DNA of 64,000 nucleotides from Flavobacterium sp. (GTDB taxonomy: Bacteria; Bacteroidota; Bacteroidia; Flavobacteriales; Flavobacteriaceae), in NCBI RefSeq assembly GCF_027484705.1, contig NZ_JAIXSL010000016.1:310001-374000 (forward strand), in the 5' to 3' direction. How positions within the stretch are numbered: the first letter of the stretch is position 1; the number at the start of each line of letters is the position of its first letter. The position numbers and the translations under genes are program-made. Shown here piece by piece: positions 17,207 through 25,963 of this stretch. The notes beneath the pieces are model-generated. The model worked only from the letters and a program-made list of their open reading frames with translations, had not been told where the DNA came from and made no database searches.

Positions 17207-18079
17207 TTATTCCACCAACAATTTTGTGTCTTTTATCAATTTGTTGTTTTCGAACAGTTGAACGAAATACAATCCTGAACTTAGATTTTCCCTATTCACA
17301 GTAATCGAATTCCCTGAAAGATTATTGATTTCCCTTACCAATTGCCCTTGAATATTATAAAGTTTGAACGTGGCATTCTGAAGCGACGACTCTGAACTAA
17401 TCGTAAGTTCGCTAATTAATGGATTTGGAGAAAATGCAATCGCCGCAGCTGAAACAACATTTTGATAGGTACTTAAAAACTGTAAAGTGCAATCTTCATT
17501 ACCGTAAACATGCTGCCCATCCTGGAAACTGCAAACCAGATTCACGGAATGCCCACCACTTGCGGATAAACCGTTATACATATTGAACGCAGGTCGGAAC
17601 GGATGTGCGATACTGCCCACGCCTTCAATCCAGGTTTGCGTTAAAGTAATCTGGTAGTTTTCATCAAAATGACTCAGTTGGATTCTTTTGTGATTTTCTC
17701 CGTTGAGCATAACATAATCTGAAGTGACGTCAAAAATTCCGAAAGTATCTCCCGTAGACAAATTGAAGTCGTAAAGCAATACTTCAGTTCCGTTGATTAA
17801 AGTGTATACTTTTCTGTCCTCTTTATTTTCCCTCAAATAAACAACATGATTGCTGTTGCCCGGAGCTGAAAACGGGTCGATGTATTTTTTGTAGGTTTTT
17901 GAACCGATCACAACATCTTCACCGGCCTCAATGGTTTTGGTTTCCGATGGCCTGCAGCACGAAACGAAATCTTTAAGAATCCAGGTGGAATTGTTGAGCA
18001 TCGGAATGTAGCTCTGGGAAAAAGCGCCTTGCAAAAAAGCGCATAACAAAATAGCCGTAAAGGTTAGTTTAGCTTTCAT
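17207..18079 (-). CDS. secreted protein with T9SS type A sorting domain
   Basis: A 290-residue exported protein with an N-terminal signal peptide (ending GAFSQ). Its C-terminal 75 residues form a type IX secretion sorting domain: FSPNPLISELTI, then KLYNIQGQLVREI, then LSSGLYFVQLFENNKL. Such proteins cross the outer membrane by the gliding/T9SS machinery and are attached to the surface or released. The middle region has four Cys but no domain I recognise, so its own activity is unknown. It is a single-gene unit. Confidence 0.85.
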   Translation of the reverse strand: MKAKLTFTAILLCAFLQGAFSQSYIPMLNNSTWILKDFVSCCRPSETKTIEAGEDVVIGSKTYKKYIDPFSAPGNSNHVVYLRENKEDRKVYTLINGTEVLLYDFNLSTGDTFGIFDVTSDYVMLNGENHKRIQLSHFDENYQITLTQTWIEGVGSIAHPFRPAFNMYNGLSASGGHSVNLVCSFQDGQHVYGNEDCTLQFLSTYQNVVSAAAIAFSPNPLISELTISSESSLQNATFKLYNIQGQLVREINNLSGNSITVNRENLSSGLYFVQLFENNKLIKDTKLLVE

Positions 18080-18230
18080 AATTTAAGTTTTAAATAAGTA
18101 GACTTGGGATCTTCCTGATTTGTGAGTACAATATTAAAGACAACAATCTGACTAACCTTTTTTTTTCTGCAACTAACTTAGAAAAACGTTGAACAGCATT
18201 TTTAAGAGGCATCGACTAAAATCATAAAGC

Positions 18231-18266
18231 AAAAAAAACCGCTTCAAATGATGAAACGGTTTTTTA
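18231..18266 (-). terminator. intrinsic terminator of the rhomboid-SIMPL unit
   Basis: AAAAAACCG/CGGTTTTTT stem with an inner TTCA/TGAA extension. On the minus strand it is followed by a run of eight T residues. It lies just after the SIMPL gene. Confidence 0.8.
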
Positions 18267-18283
18267 AAATATATTTTTTTTGA

Positions 18284-19021
18284 TTATTCCAGAACGAAAC
18301 TTACACTGACATTGACCACCAGTTCGATTTCTCCTGTAGCTAAGGTTTCTCTTGGTGCCGCGCCGTCGGCCATCGCCATGGTTTTCATTTCATACATTGG
18401 TCTCGGCGGATAATTGACTTGCGAATTGTCTGAAATCGTCAATGCCTTCCCTACTTTTTGGTTCAATACCGAAACGAAATCTTCCGCTTTGGCTTTCGCG
18501 TCCTTGATGGCTAACTTTCTAGCATCGGATTGCAATTGGTCTATTTTAGAGGATTTGAATTCGACGTTGTCAATCCTGTTGATGCCTAGATCAACCAAAC
18601 CGTCCATCAACACATCGTATTTATTAAGGTCTTTCAACAACACATATACGGTTTGCGTGGCGATGTAACTGGTTTTCTTTTTTTCATAATCGTAATTCGG
18701 ATACAACGAAACGCGTTGGGTTTGGTAATCTTCCTTGGCGATAGTCATTTTCTTGATGTATTTCAAAACGGCATCAATCTTAGTGTCGTTTTCTTTCTTG
18801 ACGTCTACCGCTTTAGCGCCTTTGGTCTCCACGGAAATGGAAATGGCGGCCTGATCTGGAGTTACTTTAATCTTTCCTTCACCGGAAACATTAATGGTTG
18901 GGATTTGTTTCATTTCTTGAGAATGGATCATTGTTGTAAATAATGCGAATAAAATTAAGGCTGATTTTTTACTCAAGCTTAAATAATTGTCTTTTTTGTT
19001 TTCGTGAATCTGCGATTTCAT
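18284..19021 (-). CDS. SIMPL domain (DUF541) secreted protein
   Basis: An exported protein of the SIMPL family, with the typical INVSGEGKIKVTPDQAAISISV opening motif split over about residues 46-67 and a C-terminal ELVVNVSVSFVLE strand. The role of the family is unclear; members occur in the periplasm or on the surface. Two starts are possible: 19072, overlapping the rhomboid stop by one base (TAATG), or 19021 (MKSQIHENKK). The shorter start is chosen since it leaves a plausible signal sequence (KKSALILFALFTTMIHSQ); the longer would add 17 residues before it. It follows the rhomboid gene as an operon. Confidence 0.85.
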   Translation of the reverse strand: MKSQIHENKKDNYLSLSKKSALILFALFTTMIHSQEMKQIPTINVSGEGKIKVTPDQAAISISVETKGAKAVDVKKENDTKIDAVLKYIKKMTIAKEDYQTQRVSLYPNYDYEKKKTSYIATQTVYVLLKDLNKYDVLMDGLVDLGINRIDNVEFKSSKIDQLQSDARKLAIKDAKAKAEDFVSVLNQKVGKALTISDNSQVNYPPRPMYEMKTMAMADGAAPRETLATGEIELVVNVSVSFVLE

Positions 19022-19071
19022 AATAAAGGTTTTTAAAATTTTGAAACTCGGGTTTACCAAAACGTATGCCA

Positions 19072-19713
19072 TTATAGCTTTCCGGCTTTGGCTAATGCAA
19101 AAAGAATCACAATCGGAATGGCCAGCAAAACCACCATAAAAGTATTGTTGGTCAGCATATCGGGTTGCTTGAGAATTGTAATCAGGTAACCGCCGATTGC
19201 GCCGCCGAAATGCGCGGTATGCCCGATGTTGTCGTTCTTGGCTTTCATGCCATAAATCGAATACAATAAATAACCGATTCCAAAAAGATACGCGGGAATT
19301 GCAATCGGAATGAAAAACAAATACAAACTCATATCAGGCTGCAACAAAATTGCCGAATATAAAACACCTGTGACAGCTCCTGAAGCGCCAATAGCACGGT
19401 AACTGTAATCGTCTTTGTGAAACAGCAACGTGAGTAAACTGCCGAAAATCAGACTGCCCAGATAAACAATCAGAAATGAAAAACTGCCGAAATACCCGAT
19501 CACGACCGGCGCAAACATATACAACGTAAACATATTGAAAAACAAATGCCCGAAATCAGCATGCAAAAATCCCGATGTGATCATGCGAATGTGCTCGCCT
19601 GCGCGGATACTGCCGATGTGAAATTCGTACTTCCTAAAAAAATATTCATCACCGAAACCTTTGAAACTGACCAACAGATTGATGACAATGATGAGAAGAA
19701 GTGTGTAATTCAT
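19072..19713 (-). CDS. rhomboid-family intramembrane serine protease
   Basis: A 213-residue, six-helix membrane protease. The catalytic dyad is visible: Ser111 in RAIGASGAVTG and His168 in HTAHFGGAIGG, with the oxyanion Asn in HLFFNM (about residue 60). Rhomboids cut membrane helices of substrate proteins; the substrate here is unknown. It is followed by the SIMPL gene, with which it may be translationally coupled. Confidence 0.92.
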   Translation of the reverse strand: MNYTLLLIIVINLLVSFKGFGDEYFFRKYEFHIGSIRAGEHIRMITSGFLHADFGHLFFNMFTLYMFAPVVIGYFGSFSFLIVYLGSLIFGSLLTLLFHKDDYSYRAIGASGAVTGVLYSAILLQPDMSLYLFFIPIAIPAYLFGIGYLLYSIYGMKAKNDNIGHTAHFGGAIGGYLITILKQPDMLTNNTFMVVLLAIPIVILFALAKAGKL

Positions 19714-19793
19714 GATGGGTTATTTTTTGGTAAAAATAGAAATTGTTTCTATAGCTTTTGTTAAACCCGGTTTTTTAAATGTCGTTTTAAATG

Positions 19794-19801
19794 TATCTTT
19801 G
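19794..19801 (+). promoter_or_regulatory. candidate -7 element (TATCTTTG)
   Basis: A TAnnTTTG match ending 17 nt before the ATG at 19819 of the acyltransferase gene. Confidence 0.55.
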
Positions 19802-19818
19802 TCGAAATTATCCACTTG

Positions 19819-20691
19819 ATGCAGTTTTTAGTCTATATTCTTATTTATCCGATTCTCTGGACAATTTCGATGCTGCCTTTTCGGTTGCTCTACTTTTTAT
19901 CAGATTGCATTTACGCTTTGGTTTATTATGTAATAGGCTACCGCAAAAAAACGGTCCGTGAAAACTTGAAAATTGCCTTACCACATTTGTCAGACAAAGA
20001 ACGACGTGTCATCGAAAAGAAATTTTTCCACCACATGTGCGACCTGTTCCTTGAAATGGCCAAAACCATGACCATCTCGAGAAAGGAAATCGAGCGCCGT
20101 TATAAATTCACCAACCTTGAAGTTTACAAGGAACTCGAAACCAAACAGAAAAGTATCGCGTTAATGTGCGCCCATTACGCGAGTTACGAATGGGCCGTTT
20201 CGATGAACCACCATATCGAATTCAAAGGCGTAGGCATCTACAAACGCATCAGCAACAAATATTTCGACAAACTGGTCAAAGACATCCGTTCGCGTTTCAA
20301 AGCACATCTGATCACCACCAAAGAAACCATTCCGGTCATCAGCAACAATTACAGGAATAAAGTATTGAGTATTTACGGTTTTGCAAGCGACCAATCGCCT
20401 AAAATTTCCTCAACTTATCATTGGGGAACATTCATGGGCATTGAAGTTCCCGTGCATACCGGCGCCGAAATGCTGGCCAAGAAATACGATATGAATGTCA
20501 TTTTCCTCAGAACCCGAAAAGTCAAAAGAGGTTTTTATGAAGCGAGCTTTGAACTGCTTTCCGAAGACGTGAAATCTGTTCCTAATTACCAGATCACAGA
20601 CAAGTTCCTGACGCTCGTCGAACAACAGATTTATGAAGCGCCCGAATTTTACTTATGGACGCACAAACGCTGGAAACACAGAAGAAATTAA
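19819..20691 (+). CDS. LpxL/HtrB-like lipid A acyltransferase
   Basis: A 290-residue membrane-anchored acyltransferase that should add a secondary acyl chain to lipid A. The HX4E catalytic motif is in AHYASYEWA (His119, Glu124), preceded by an N-terminal membrane helix and the usual VRENLKIALPHLS region. The C-terminal ends with YLWTHKRWKHRR, typical of the family. The ATG at 19819 is chosen over the adjoining TTG at 19816. A promoter box 17 nt upstream supports it. It is convergent with the class V aminotransferase gene, with only three bases between stops. Confidence 0.92.
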   Translation: MQFLVYILIYPILWTISMLPFRLLYFLSDCIYALVYYVIGYRKKTVRENLKIALPHLSDKERRVIEKKFFHHMCDLFLEMAKTMTISRKEIERRYKFTNLEVYKELETKQKSIALMCAHYASYEWAVSMNHHIEFKGVGIYKRISNKYFDKLVKDIRSRFKAHLITTKETIPVISNNYRNKVLSIYGFASDQSPKISSTYHWGTFMGIEVPVHTGAEMLAKKYDMNVIFLRTRKVKRGFYEASFELLSEDVKSVPNYQITDKFLTLVEQQIYEAPEFYLWTHKRWKHRRN

Positions 20692-20694
20692 GAA

Positions 20695-22191
20695 TTAAGA
20701 TTCAAACCACTTTTTCACCATGGCTTTTTCAAGTGGTTGCGCATTTTTATGTAAAAATTCGTTGGAGTTTTTGTTGTATTGATACTCTTTACCCCAAACT
20801 TCATGGTTTGCCGCCAATATTTTGATGCTGTCACAAACATATTGAATTTCAGCATTTGTAGTTGTGGGATGAATCGACATTCTAATCCAACCCGGCTTCT
20901 GGATCAGATCACCTGAATCAATCTGACAGACCAAAGTATGCGAGGTTTCCTGATCGACATTCAATAAGTAATGCCCGTAAGTTCCGGCACAACTGCAACC
21001 GCCACGTGTCTGGATTCCGAAACGGTCATTGAGTAATTTCACGCCAAGATTGAAATGCAAATCATCAATATAAAACGAAATCACGCCCAATCTATTTTGG
21101 TGTTGACCCGCCAGTATTTTAATATTCGGAATGCTGCCCAATTCAGAAAAAATATAATCGACGAGTTCGTGTTCTCTTTTAAGGATGTTATCGATACCCA
21201 TTTTTTCCTTGAGCTGGATCGCCAAAGCCGTTCTGATGGCTTGCAGAAAACCCGGTGTTCCGCCATCTTCGCGGTCTTCGATGTTTTCGATGAATTTGTG
21301 TTCGCCCCAAGGATTCGTCCAGGCCACTGTTCCTCCACCAGGATTATCGGGCACCATATTGCGGTATAATTTCTTATTGAACACCAAAACACCAGTAGTT
21401 CCCGGTCCGCCAAGGAATTTATGCGGCGAGAAAAAAATCGCATCGAGGTAACTCTCAGGATCTTCAGGATGCATATCGATTTTGACATACGGCCCCGAAC
21501 AAGCGAAATCTACAAAGCACAATCCGTTGTTTCGGTGCATGATTTTAGCGACTTCATGATACGGCGTTTTGATTCCGGTCACATTCGAACAGGAAGTAAT
21601 GGAAGCAATTTTTATAGATCGATCCTGATATTTATTGACCTGAGCCGTAAACTGATCAAGACAAAACAAGCCTTTTTCACAAGCAGGAATCACAACAACA
21701 TCAGCAATCGTTTCAAGCCATGAAGTCTGGTTCGAATGGTGTTCCATGTGCGAAATGAAAACAATCGGTTTGTCTTCCTGTGGCACTTTGGTATGTGGTT
21801 TTAAATTCTCAGGAACTTTCAATCCTAAAATGCGCTGAAATTTATTCACAACGCCTGTCATTCCCGTTCCATCCGTAATCAACACATCATCGTTATTGGC
21901 GTTCACGTGATGCTTAATGATATGTCGCGCTTCATGATAAGCCAAAGTCATTACGGTTCCGGTAACGGTGGTTTCAGTATGCGTGTTGGCTACGAAAGGT
22001 CCGAAATCACGCAGCATTTTTTCCTCAATCGGACGGTACAAACGACCACTCGCAGTCCAATCGGTATAGATGATTTTCTTGGTTCCGAAAGGCGAAAGAA
22101 ATTCCTGGTCGATTCCGACGATGTTCTTGCGGAATTCCTGGAAATACTGCTCTAATTCTGTAGGCAAAGTGGCTGTTGCGTTGGCATTCAT
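20695..22191 (-). CDS. class V PLP-dependent aminotransferase (cysteine desulfurase-like)
   Basis: A 498-residue PLP enzyme of the aminotransferase class V fold. The lysine that binds PLP is in SPHKFLGG (Lys258), with FVDFACSGPY before it. Near the C-terminus is RGGCSCAG, which has Cys residues where cysteine desulfurases have their catalytic Cys, but the protein is about 100 residues longer than IscS or SufS. Its substrate is uncertain. The start at 22191 is preferred; a TTG at 22212 would lie inside the TATCTTTG promoter box and cannot be on the transcript. Confidence 0.85.
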   Translation of the reverse strand: MNANATATLPTELEQYFQEFRKNIVGIDQEFLSPFGTKKIIYTDWTASGRLYRPIEEKMLRDFGPFVANTHTETTVTGTVMTLAYHEARHIIKHHVNANNDDVLITDGTGMTGVVNKFQRILGLKVPENLKPHTKVPQEDKPIVFISHMEHHSNQTSWLETIADVVVIPACEKGLFCLDQFTAQVNKYQDRSIKIASITSCSNVTGIKTPYHEVAKIMHRNNGLCFVDFACSGPYVKIDMHPEDPESYLDAIFFSPHKFLGGPGTTGVLVFNKKLYRNMVPDNPGGGTVAWTNPWGEHKFIENIEDREDGGTPGFLQAIRTALAIQLKEKMGIDNILKREHELVDYIFSELGSIPNIKILAGQHQNRLGVISFYIDDLHFNLGVKLLNDRFGIQTRGGCSCAGTYGHYLLNVDQETSHTLVCQIDSGDLIQKPGWIRMSIHPTTTNAEIQYVCDSIKILAANHEVWGKEYQYNKNSNEFLHKNAQPLEKAMVKKWFES

Positions 22192-22209
22192 AGCGATGAT
22201 ATTTGATGC

Positions 22210-22243
22210 CAAAGATACATTTTTTTTAGATTTTTGGCGCCAA
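22210..22243 (-). promoter_or_regulatory. candidate promoter (TTG-N23-TATCTTTG)
   Basis: On the minus strand TATCTTTG (22217-22210) ends 18 nt before the ATG at 22191. A TTG (22243-22241) lies 23 nt upstream of it, slightly beyond the usual spacing. Confidence 0.5.
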
Positions 22244-22357
22244 CGAAAACGTTTGATTTTTTTTTAAAAGATTATCATATTATAAGGTCACAAGATTATT
22301 TTTAAAAACTTTCATTGAAATGTAAACTACACGACAAAACCCAAAGCGTCGCCTAAA

Positions 22358-22365
22358 TAACTTTG
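22358..22365 (+). promoter_or_regulatory. candidate -7 element (TAACTTTG)
   Basis: A TAnnTTTG match ending 18 nt before the start codon of the DM13 lipoprotein gene. Confidence 0.5.
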
Positions 22366-22383
22366 AATAAAAATTGAAAAGTT

Positions 22384-22800
22384 ATGAAGAAAACCATTTT
22401 AATTGCAACGCTGCTCCTGGCTTTCACCGCTTGTCAGGAAGAAGGCGCACTCACGCACGACAAAGTTATCAAACCTATTGAAATGACTTCCATCCTCAAA
22501 TATTCCGGTGATTTTTCCCCTACTTCGGGAATCAACGTAAGCGGTCAGGCGAAAATCTATCTGGAAGGCACGCAATATCGTGTAAAACTAGAAAATTTCG
22601 ACGTTTCCAGTGGCCCGGATTTAAAAGTCTATTTGTCAAAATCTTCCGTTCCGAGCGAATTTGTCAATCTTGGCAATTTAACTTCCGCGACGGTTTATGA
22701 TGTGCCGCAACAAGTGAATGTAAGCGATTATTCGCACGTGCTGATCCATTGTCAGCAATACAATCATTTGTTTGCCATTGCTCCTTTAACCTCGAATTAA
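22384..22800 (+). CDS. DM13-domain lipoprotein
   Basis: A 138-residue lipoprotein (signal ending LAFTAC, Cys17, then Gln-Glu-Glu). The mature part matches the DM13 domain, a beta-rich domain proposed to take part in electron transfer or redox processes: YSGDFSPTSGINVSGQAKIYL, then SGPDLKVYLS, then a late Cys in VLIHCQQY. It is two bases from the next gene, encoding an outer-membrane protein, so they form an operon. Function is not established. Confidence 0.85.
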   Translation: MKKTILIATLLLAFTACQEEGALTHDKVIKPIEMTSILKYSGDFSPTSGINVSGQAKIYLEGTQYRVKLENFDVSSGPDLKVYLSKSSVPSEFVNLGNLTSATVYDVPQQVNVSDYSHVLIHCQQYNHLFAIAPLTSN

Positions 22801-22802
22801 TC

Positions 22803-23705
22803 ATGAAAAAAACCCTTCTACTCACCGTATTATTTTTGATGAATATCGGAACAATCAAAGCACAAGGTTGCAGCGATGCCGGCATCTGTTCGGTTGGAAA
22901 CAGCTTTCAGGATATCGAAAAAGCACCAAAAAACAGCTTGGAATTCGGAAGCATCTTCGGAGCCGGAGAAGCAGACGTCAAGTATTTTTCCCCTTACGTG
23001 ACTTACACACGCCAATGGAATGCGCAATTCGCATTGAGCACCAAAGTCACTTATTCGTTAGCGAGCGGTAATTTCGGAAAGCGCGGACAATTTGGCGATG
23101 CTTATCTGATTGGAAATTACCTCTGGAAAACAAAAAAAACCACCAAATGGAGTACGCTTTTCGGGGCGAAATTTCCGTTTACAAGATCGAATCTGAAAAT
23201 CAACGGCTATTCGTTACCGCTCGATTATCAGGCGAGTTTGGGCACTTTCGATTTGATTCTAGGGACGAATTTAAACTACAAAAACTGGGATTTCAACGCC
23301 GGTTTGCAATTGCCGGTTTTTAATATCAACAGCAATTCTTACTTTAAGGAATATTCCGGAACCGATGATTTTCCGTCGACGAATTTGTTCAGGCGAAAAC
23401 CTGATGCTTTGTTCCGCACGACTTACACTTACCAAACACACGATAAAAAATGGAGTTTCAAACCTAATGTTTTATTCCTTTATCATTTAGGAGAAGACAG
23501 CTTTGAAAGCATTTTCGGAAAACGTGAAAACATAGAAGGTTCAGACGGATTAACGATCAATGGGAATTTGATCGGCGCATACCATTTCAATAAAAACAAC
23601 GCGCTCGAATTTACTGTAGCCACACCATTTGTCGTCCGCGACATTCGCCCCGACGGTTTGACGCGTTCGTTTACGGCTGGTGTGATATATAAAATTAGAT
23701 TTTAG
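22803..23705 (+). CDS. outer-membrane beta-barrel protein, transporter-like
   Basis: A 300-residue exported protein. The start at 22803 places a normal signal peptide (MKKTLLLTVLFLMNIGTIKAQ) at the N-terminus; a longer frame from 22749 adds non-family residues. The mature part has a small Cys pair (GCSDAGIC) and alternating amphipathic strands (FGDAYLIGNYLWK, NYKNWDFNAGLQLPVF), ending in ITAGVIYKIRF-like FTAGVIYKIRF, with the terminal Phe usual for outer-membrane barrels. Substrate unknown; coupled with the DM13 lipoprotein. Confidence 0.75.
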   Translation: MKKTLLLTVLFLMNIGTIKAQGCSDAGICSVGNSFQDIEKAPKNSLEFGSIFGAGEADVKYFSPYVTYTRQWNAQFALSTKVTYSLASGNFGKRGQFGDAYLIGNYLWKTKKTTKWSTLFGAKFPFTRSNLKINGYSLPLDYQASLGTFDLILGTNLNYKNWDFNAGLQLPVFNINSNSYFKEYSGTDDFPSTNLFRRKPDALFRTTYTYQTHDKKWSFKPNVLFLYHLGEDSFESIFGKRENIEGSDGLTINGNLIGAYHFNKNNALEFTVATPFVVRDIRPDGLTRSFTAGVIYKIRF

Positions 23706-23706
23706 A

Positions 23707-23860
23707 ACTGTGAGATTTTGAGATTTTTCAGGAGCCGGGAACCTGCTGTACGTTCTTATCTTTTGCGCTGAACAACAGCACAAAAGGATAACCACTTCCA
23801 TCAGGGCTAGGCACCTGATTTTCATGAACTCCTAATCTTACAATCCTAAAATCTCACAGT
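23707..23860. repeat. 13-bp inverted repeats flanking a structured element
   Basis: ACTGTGAGATTTT at 23707-23719 is the exact reverse complement of AAAATCTCACAGT at 23848-23860. The pair encloses a copy of the dispersed element. Confidence 0.7.
23722..23813 (-). ncRNA. dispersed structured element, copy E (possible Flavo-1 RNA)
   Basis: Reads on the minus strand GCCTAGCCC ... ATCC, then an 11-bp hairpin CTTTTGTGCTG-TTGTT-CAGCGCAAAAG, then a conserved end GCTCCTGAAAAAT. It lies between convergent genes. Identity with Flavo-1 is from memory of its general look and was not tested. Confidence 0.6.
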
Positions 23861-23871
23861 CTTACAATCTC

Positions 23872-25260
23872 CTAAATTCCAGCTATTGCTTTGATTTCAT
23901 CAATGATTCTCAACGCCAATTTATCGGCTTGTGCTTGTGTCGGCGCTTCGGTATAAATACGAATAATCGGCTCGGTGTTCGATTTTCTCAAATGTACCCA
24001 TTCCGTAGCAAAATCGATTTTCACTCCGTCAATCGTGGAAATATCTTCGTTTTTGTATTGCTCGGTCATGGCTTCCAGAATCGCATCGACTTCAATTTGT
24101 GGCGTCAGTTCGATTTTATTTTTGCTCATATAATATTGCGGATAACTCGCTCTGAGTTCTGCAACCGTAACATCTAAATTAGCCAAATGTGTCAGGAACA
24201 AAGCCACACCCACCAAGCTGTCACGACCGTAATGCAATTCGGGATAAATAATTCCGCCGTTGCCTTCACCACCGATAATTGCGTTGGTTTTCTTCATTAA
24301 TTCGACTACATTCACTTCGCCGACAGCGCTTGCCTGATAACTACCGCTGTATTTATTGGTGATGTCGCGCAAAGCTCTTGAAGACGACATATTGGAAACC
24401 GTATTTCCGGGCGTTTTGCTTAATACGTAATCGGCACAAGCCACCAAAGTATATTCTTCGCCGAACATTTCGCCATCGTTGGAAATGAAGGCCAAACGGT
24501 CAACATCAGGATCGACAACAATTCCGAAATCAGCTTTTTCTTCTACGACCAATTTGCAGATATCGCCCAAATGTTCTTTCAAAGGTTCGGGATTGTGCGG
24601 AAAATGGCCGTTCGGTTCGCAGTATAATTTCACGACTTCAACGCCCATTTGTTCCAATAAATTCGGAATTACAATACCGCCAGATGAATTCACGCCATCA
24701 ACAACCACTTTAAATTTTCTTTTCGCCACCGCTTCCGCATCGACCAAAGGCAAGTTCAAAACTTCATCAATGTGGATATCCATGTAAGCATCGTTGATCG
24801 TAATGTCACCCAACGAATCCACATCGGAAAAATCAAAAGCTTCCGCTTCGGCAATTTCGAGGATTTTCGCACCATCGGCACCGCTTAGGAACTCGCCTTT
24901 TTCGTTGAGCAATTTCAAAGCGTTCCATTGTTTCGGGTTGTGCGAAGCCGTCAGAATGATACCGCCATCGGCTTTCTCTAAAGGAACAGCCACTTCCACC
25001 GTTGGTGTAGTTGACAATCCCAAATCAATGACATCAATGCCCAAACCAATTAAAGTATTCACCACCAAATTGTGAATCATCGGCCCTGAAATACGCGCGT
25101 CACGGCCGATAACCACGGTGAGTTTTTCTTTTTTGCTGTTTGTTTTCATGAATGTTCCGTAAGCCGAAGCAAATTTTACGGCATCCACCGGAGTTAAATT
25201 ATCGCCAACTTTACCGCCTATGGTTCCTCGGATTCCCGAGATTGATTTGATTAATGTCAT
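23872..25260 (-). CDS. glmM: phosphoglucosamine mutase / phosphohexomutase
   Basis: A 462-residue alpha-D-phosphohexomutase. The phosphoserine loop is TASHNPKQWN (Ser106), the Mg site is DPDVDR (Asp250, Asp252, Asp254), and the sugar-binding loop is GEGNGG; a C-terminal phosphate-binding segment is RKSNTEPIIRIYTEA. It probably converts glucosamine-6-phosphate to glucosamine-1-phosphate for peptidoglycan and LPS; phosphomannomutase activity is possible. The start at 25260 (MTLIKSIS) is preferred to 25308 because homologues begin just before SISGIRGT. Confidence 0.88.
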   Translation of the reverse strand: MTLIKSISGIRGTIGGKVGDNLTPVDAVKFASAYGTFMKTNSKKEKLTVVIGRDARISGPMIHNLVVNTLIGLGIDVIDLGLSTTPTVEVAVPLEKADGGIILTASHNPKQWNALKLLNEKGEFLSGADGAKILEIAEAEAFDFSDVDSLGDITINDAYMDIHIDEVLNLPLVDAEAVAKRKFKVVVDGVNSSGGIVIPNLLEQMGVEVVKLYCEPNGHFPHNPEPLKEHLGDICKLVVEEKADFGIVVDPDVDRLAFISNDGEMFGEEYTLVACADYVLSKTPGNTVSNMSSSRALRDITNKYSGSYQASAVGEVNVVELMKKTNAIIGGEGNGGIIYPELHYGRDSLVGVALFLTHLANLDVTVAELRASYPQYYMSKNKIELTPQIEVDAILEAMTEQYKNEDISTIDGVKIDFATEWVHLRKSNTEPIIRIYTEAPTQAQADKLALRIIDEIKAIAGI

Positions 25261-25305
25261 TTGAAAATTATTTTGAATTTTGAATGTCAAATTTTGAATT
25301 GTCAG

Positions 25306-25313
25306 CAAATATA
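25306..25313 (-). promoter_or_regulatory. candidate -7 element (TATATTTG)
   Basis: A TAnnTTTG match on the minus strand, 45 nt before the mutase start at 25260. Confidence 0.35.
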
Positions 25314-25378
25314 ATCATTGAGGTTTAAAAGTCATTTAAAATTTAAAATTCATCATTTAAAATTCCTAAATTGGGCGT

Positions 25379-25963
25379 ATGAATTTCCTCGCACACATCT
25401 ATCTTTCCGGCGACAACGACCTGATCAAAATCGGCAACTTTATGGCGGACGGGATTCGCGGGAAACATTACGAACATTTGCCTGCAGCCATTCAGAAAGG
25501 CATTGTTTTGCATCGAGCGATTGATACGTTTACCGATGCACATCCTGAATTCCGTAAAAGCACACACCGGTTGCATGCCAGATACCATCATTACGCTGGC
25601 GTGATTGTCGATGTTTTTTACGATCATTTTTTAGCCAAGAACTGGTCGGAATATTCTGATGAAAAACTCGAGGATTTTGTATCGCGCTTTTATAAATCGC
25701 TTGAAATTCACTACGAACATTTAACCGACAAAACCAAAGGCTTGATGCCTTATATGATCGAGCATAACTGGCTAGTAAACTATCAATACGAACAAGGCAT
25801 CGCGCGGATTTTATACCAAATGGACCGTCGCACCAATAATGTCTCTAAAATGCAATATTCAGTCGAAGAATTAAAGGAATTTTATGAAGATTTCGAATCG
25901 GAATTTAAAACGTTCTTCGTCAATTTGAAAGTACATGTCGATCAAAAACTATTGGAGTTATGA
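25379..25963 (+). CDS. acyl carrier protein phosphodiesterase (AcpH)
   Basis: A 194-residue metal-dependent hydrolase of the ACP phosphodiesterase family, which removes the phosphopantetheine arm from acyl carrier protein. Typical motifs are MNFLAHIYLSG at the start, GNFMADGIRG, GIVLHRAIDTFTDAHP and VIVDVFYDHFLAKNW, supplying the HD-like His and Asp ligands. Homologues often sit alone. Its last four bases overlap the start of the gamma-glutamyltransferase gene (ATGA), suggesting coupled translation. Confidence 0.9.
   Translation: MNFLAHIYLSGDNDLIKIGNFMADGIRGKHYEHLPAAIQKGIVLHRAIDTFTDAHPEFRKSTHRLHARYHHYAGVIVDVFYDHFLAKNWSEYSDEKLEDFVSRFYKSLEIHYEHLTDKTKGLMPYMIEHNWLVNYQYEQGIARILYQMDRRTNNVSKMQYSVEELKEFYEDFESEFKTFFVNLKVHVDQKLLEL

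Noticed and set aside
22189..22212. TTG start at 22212 for the class V aminotransferase
   Set aside because: The TTG is part of the TATCTTTG promoter box and would not be transcribed.
23872..25260. Naming the phosphohexomutase strictly as phosphomannomutase
   Set aside because: The sequence motifs do not separate GlmM from ManB; GlmM is kept as the more likely housekeeping role.
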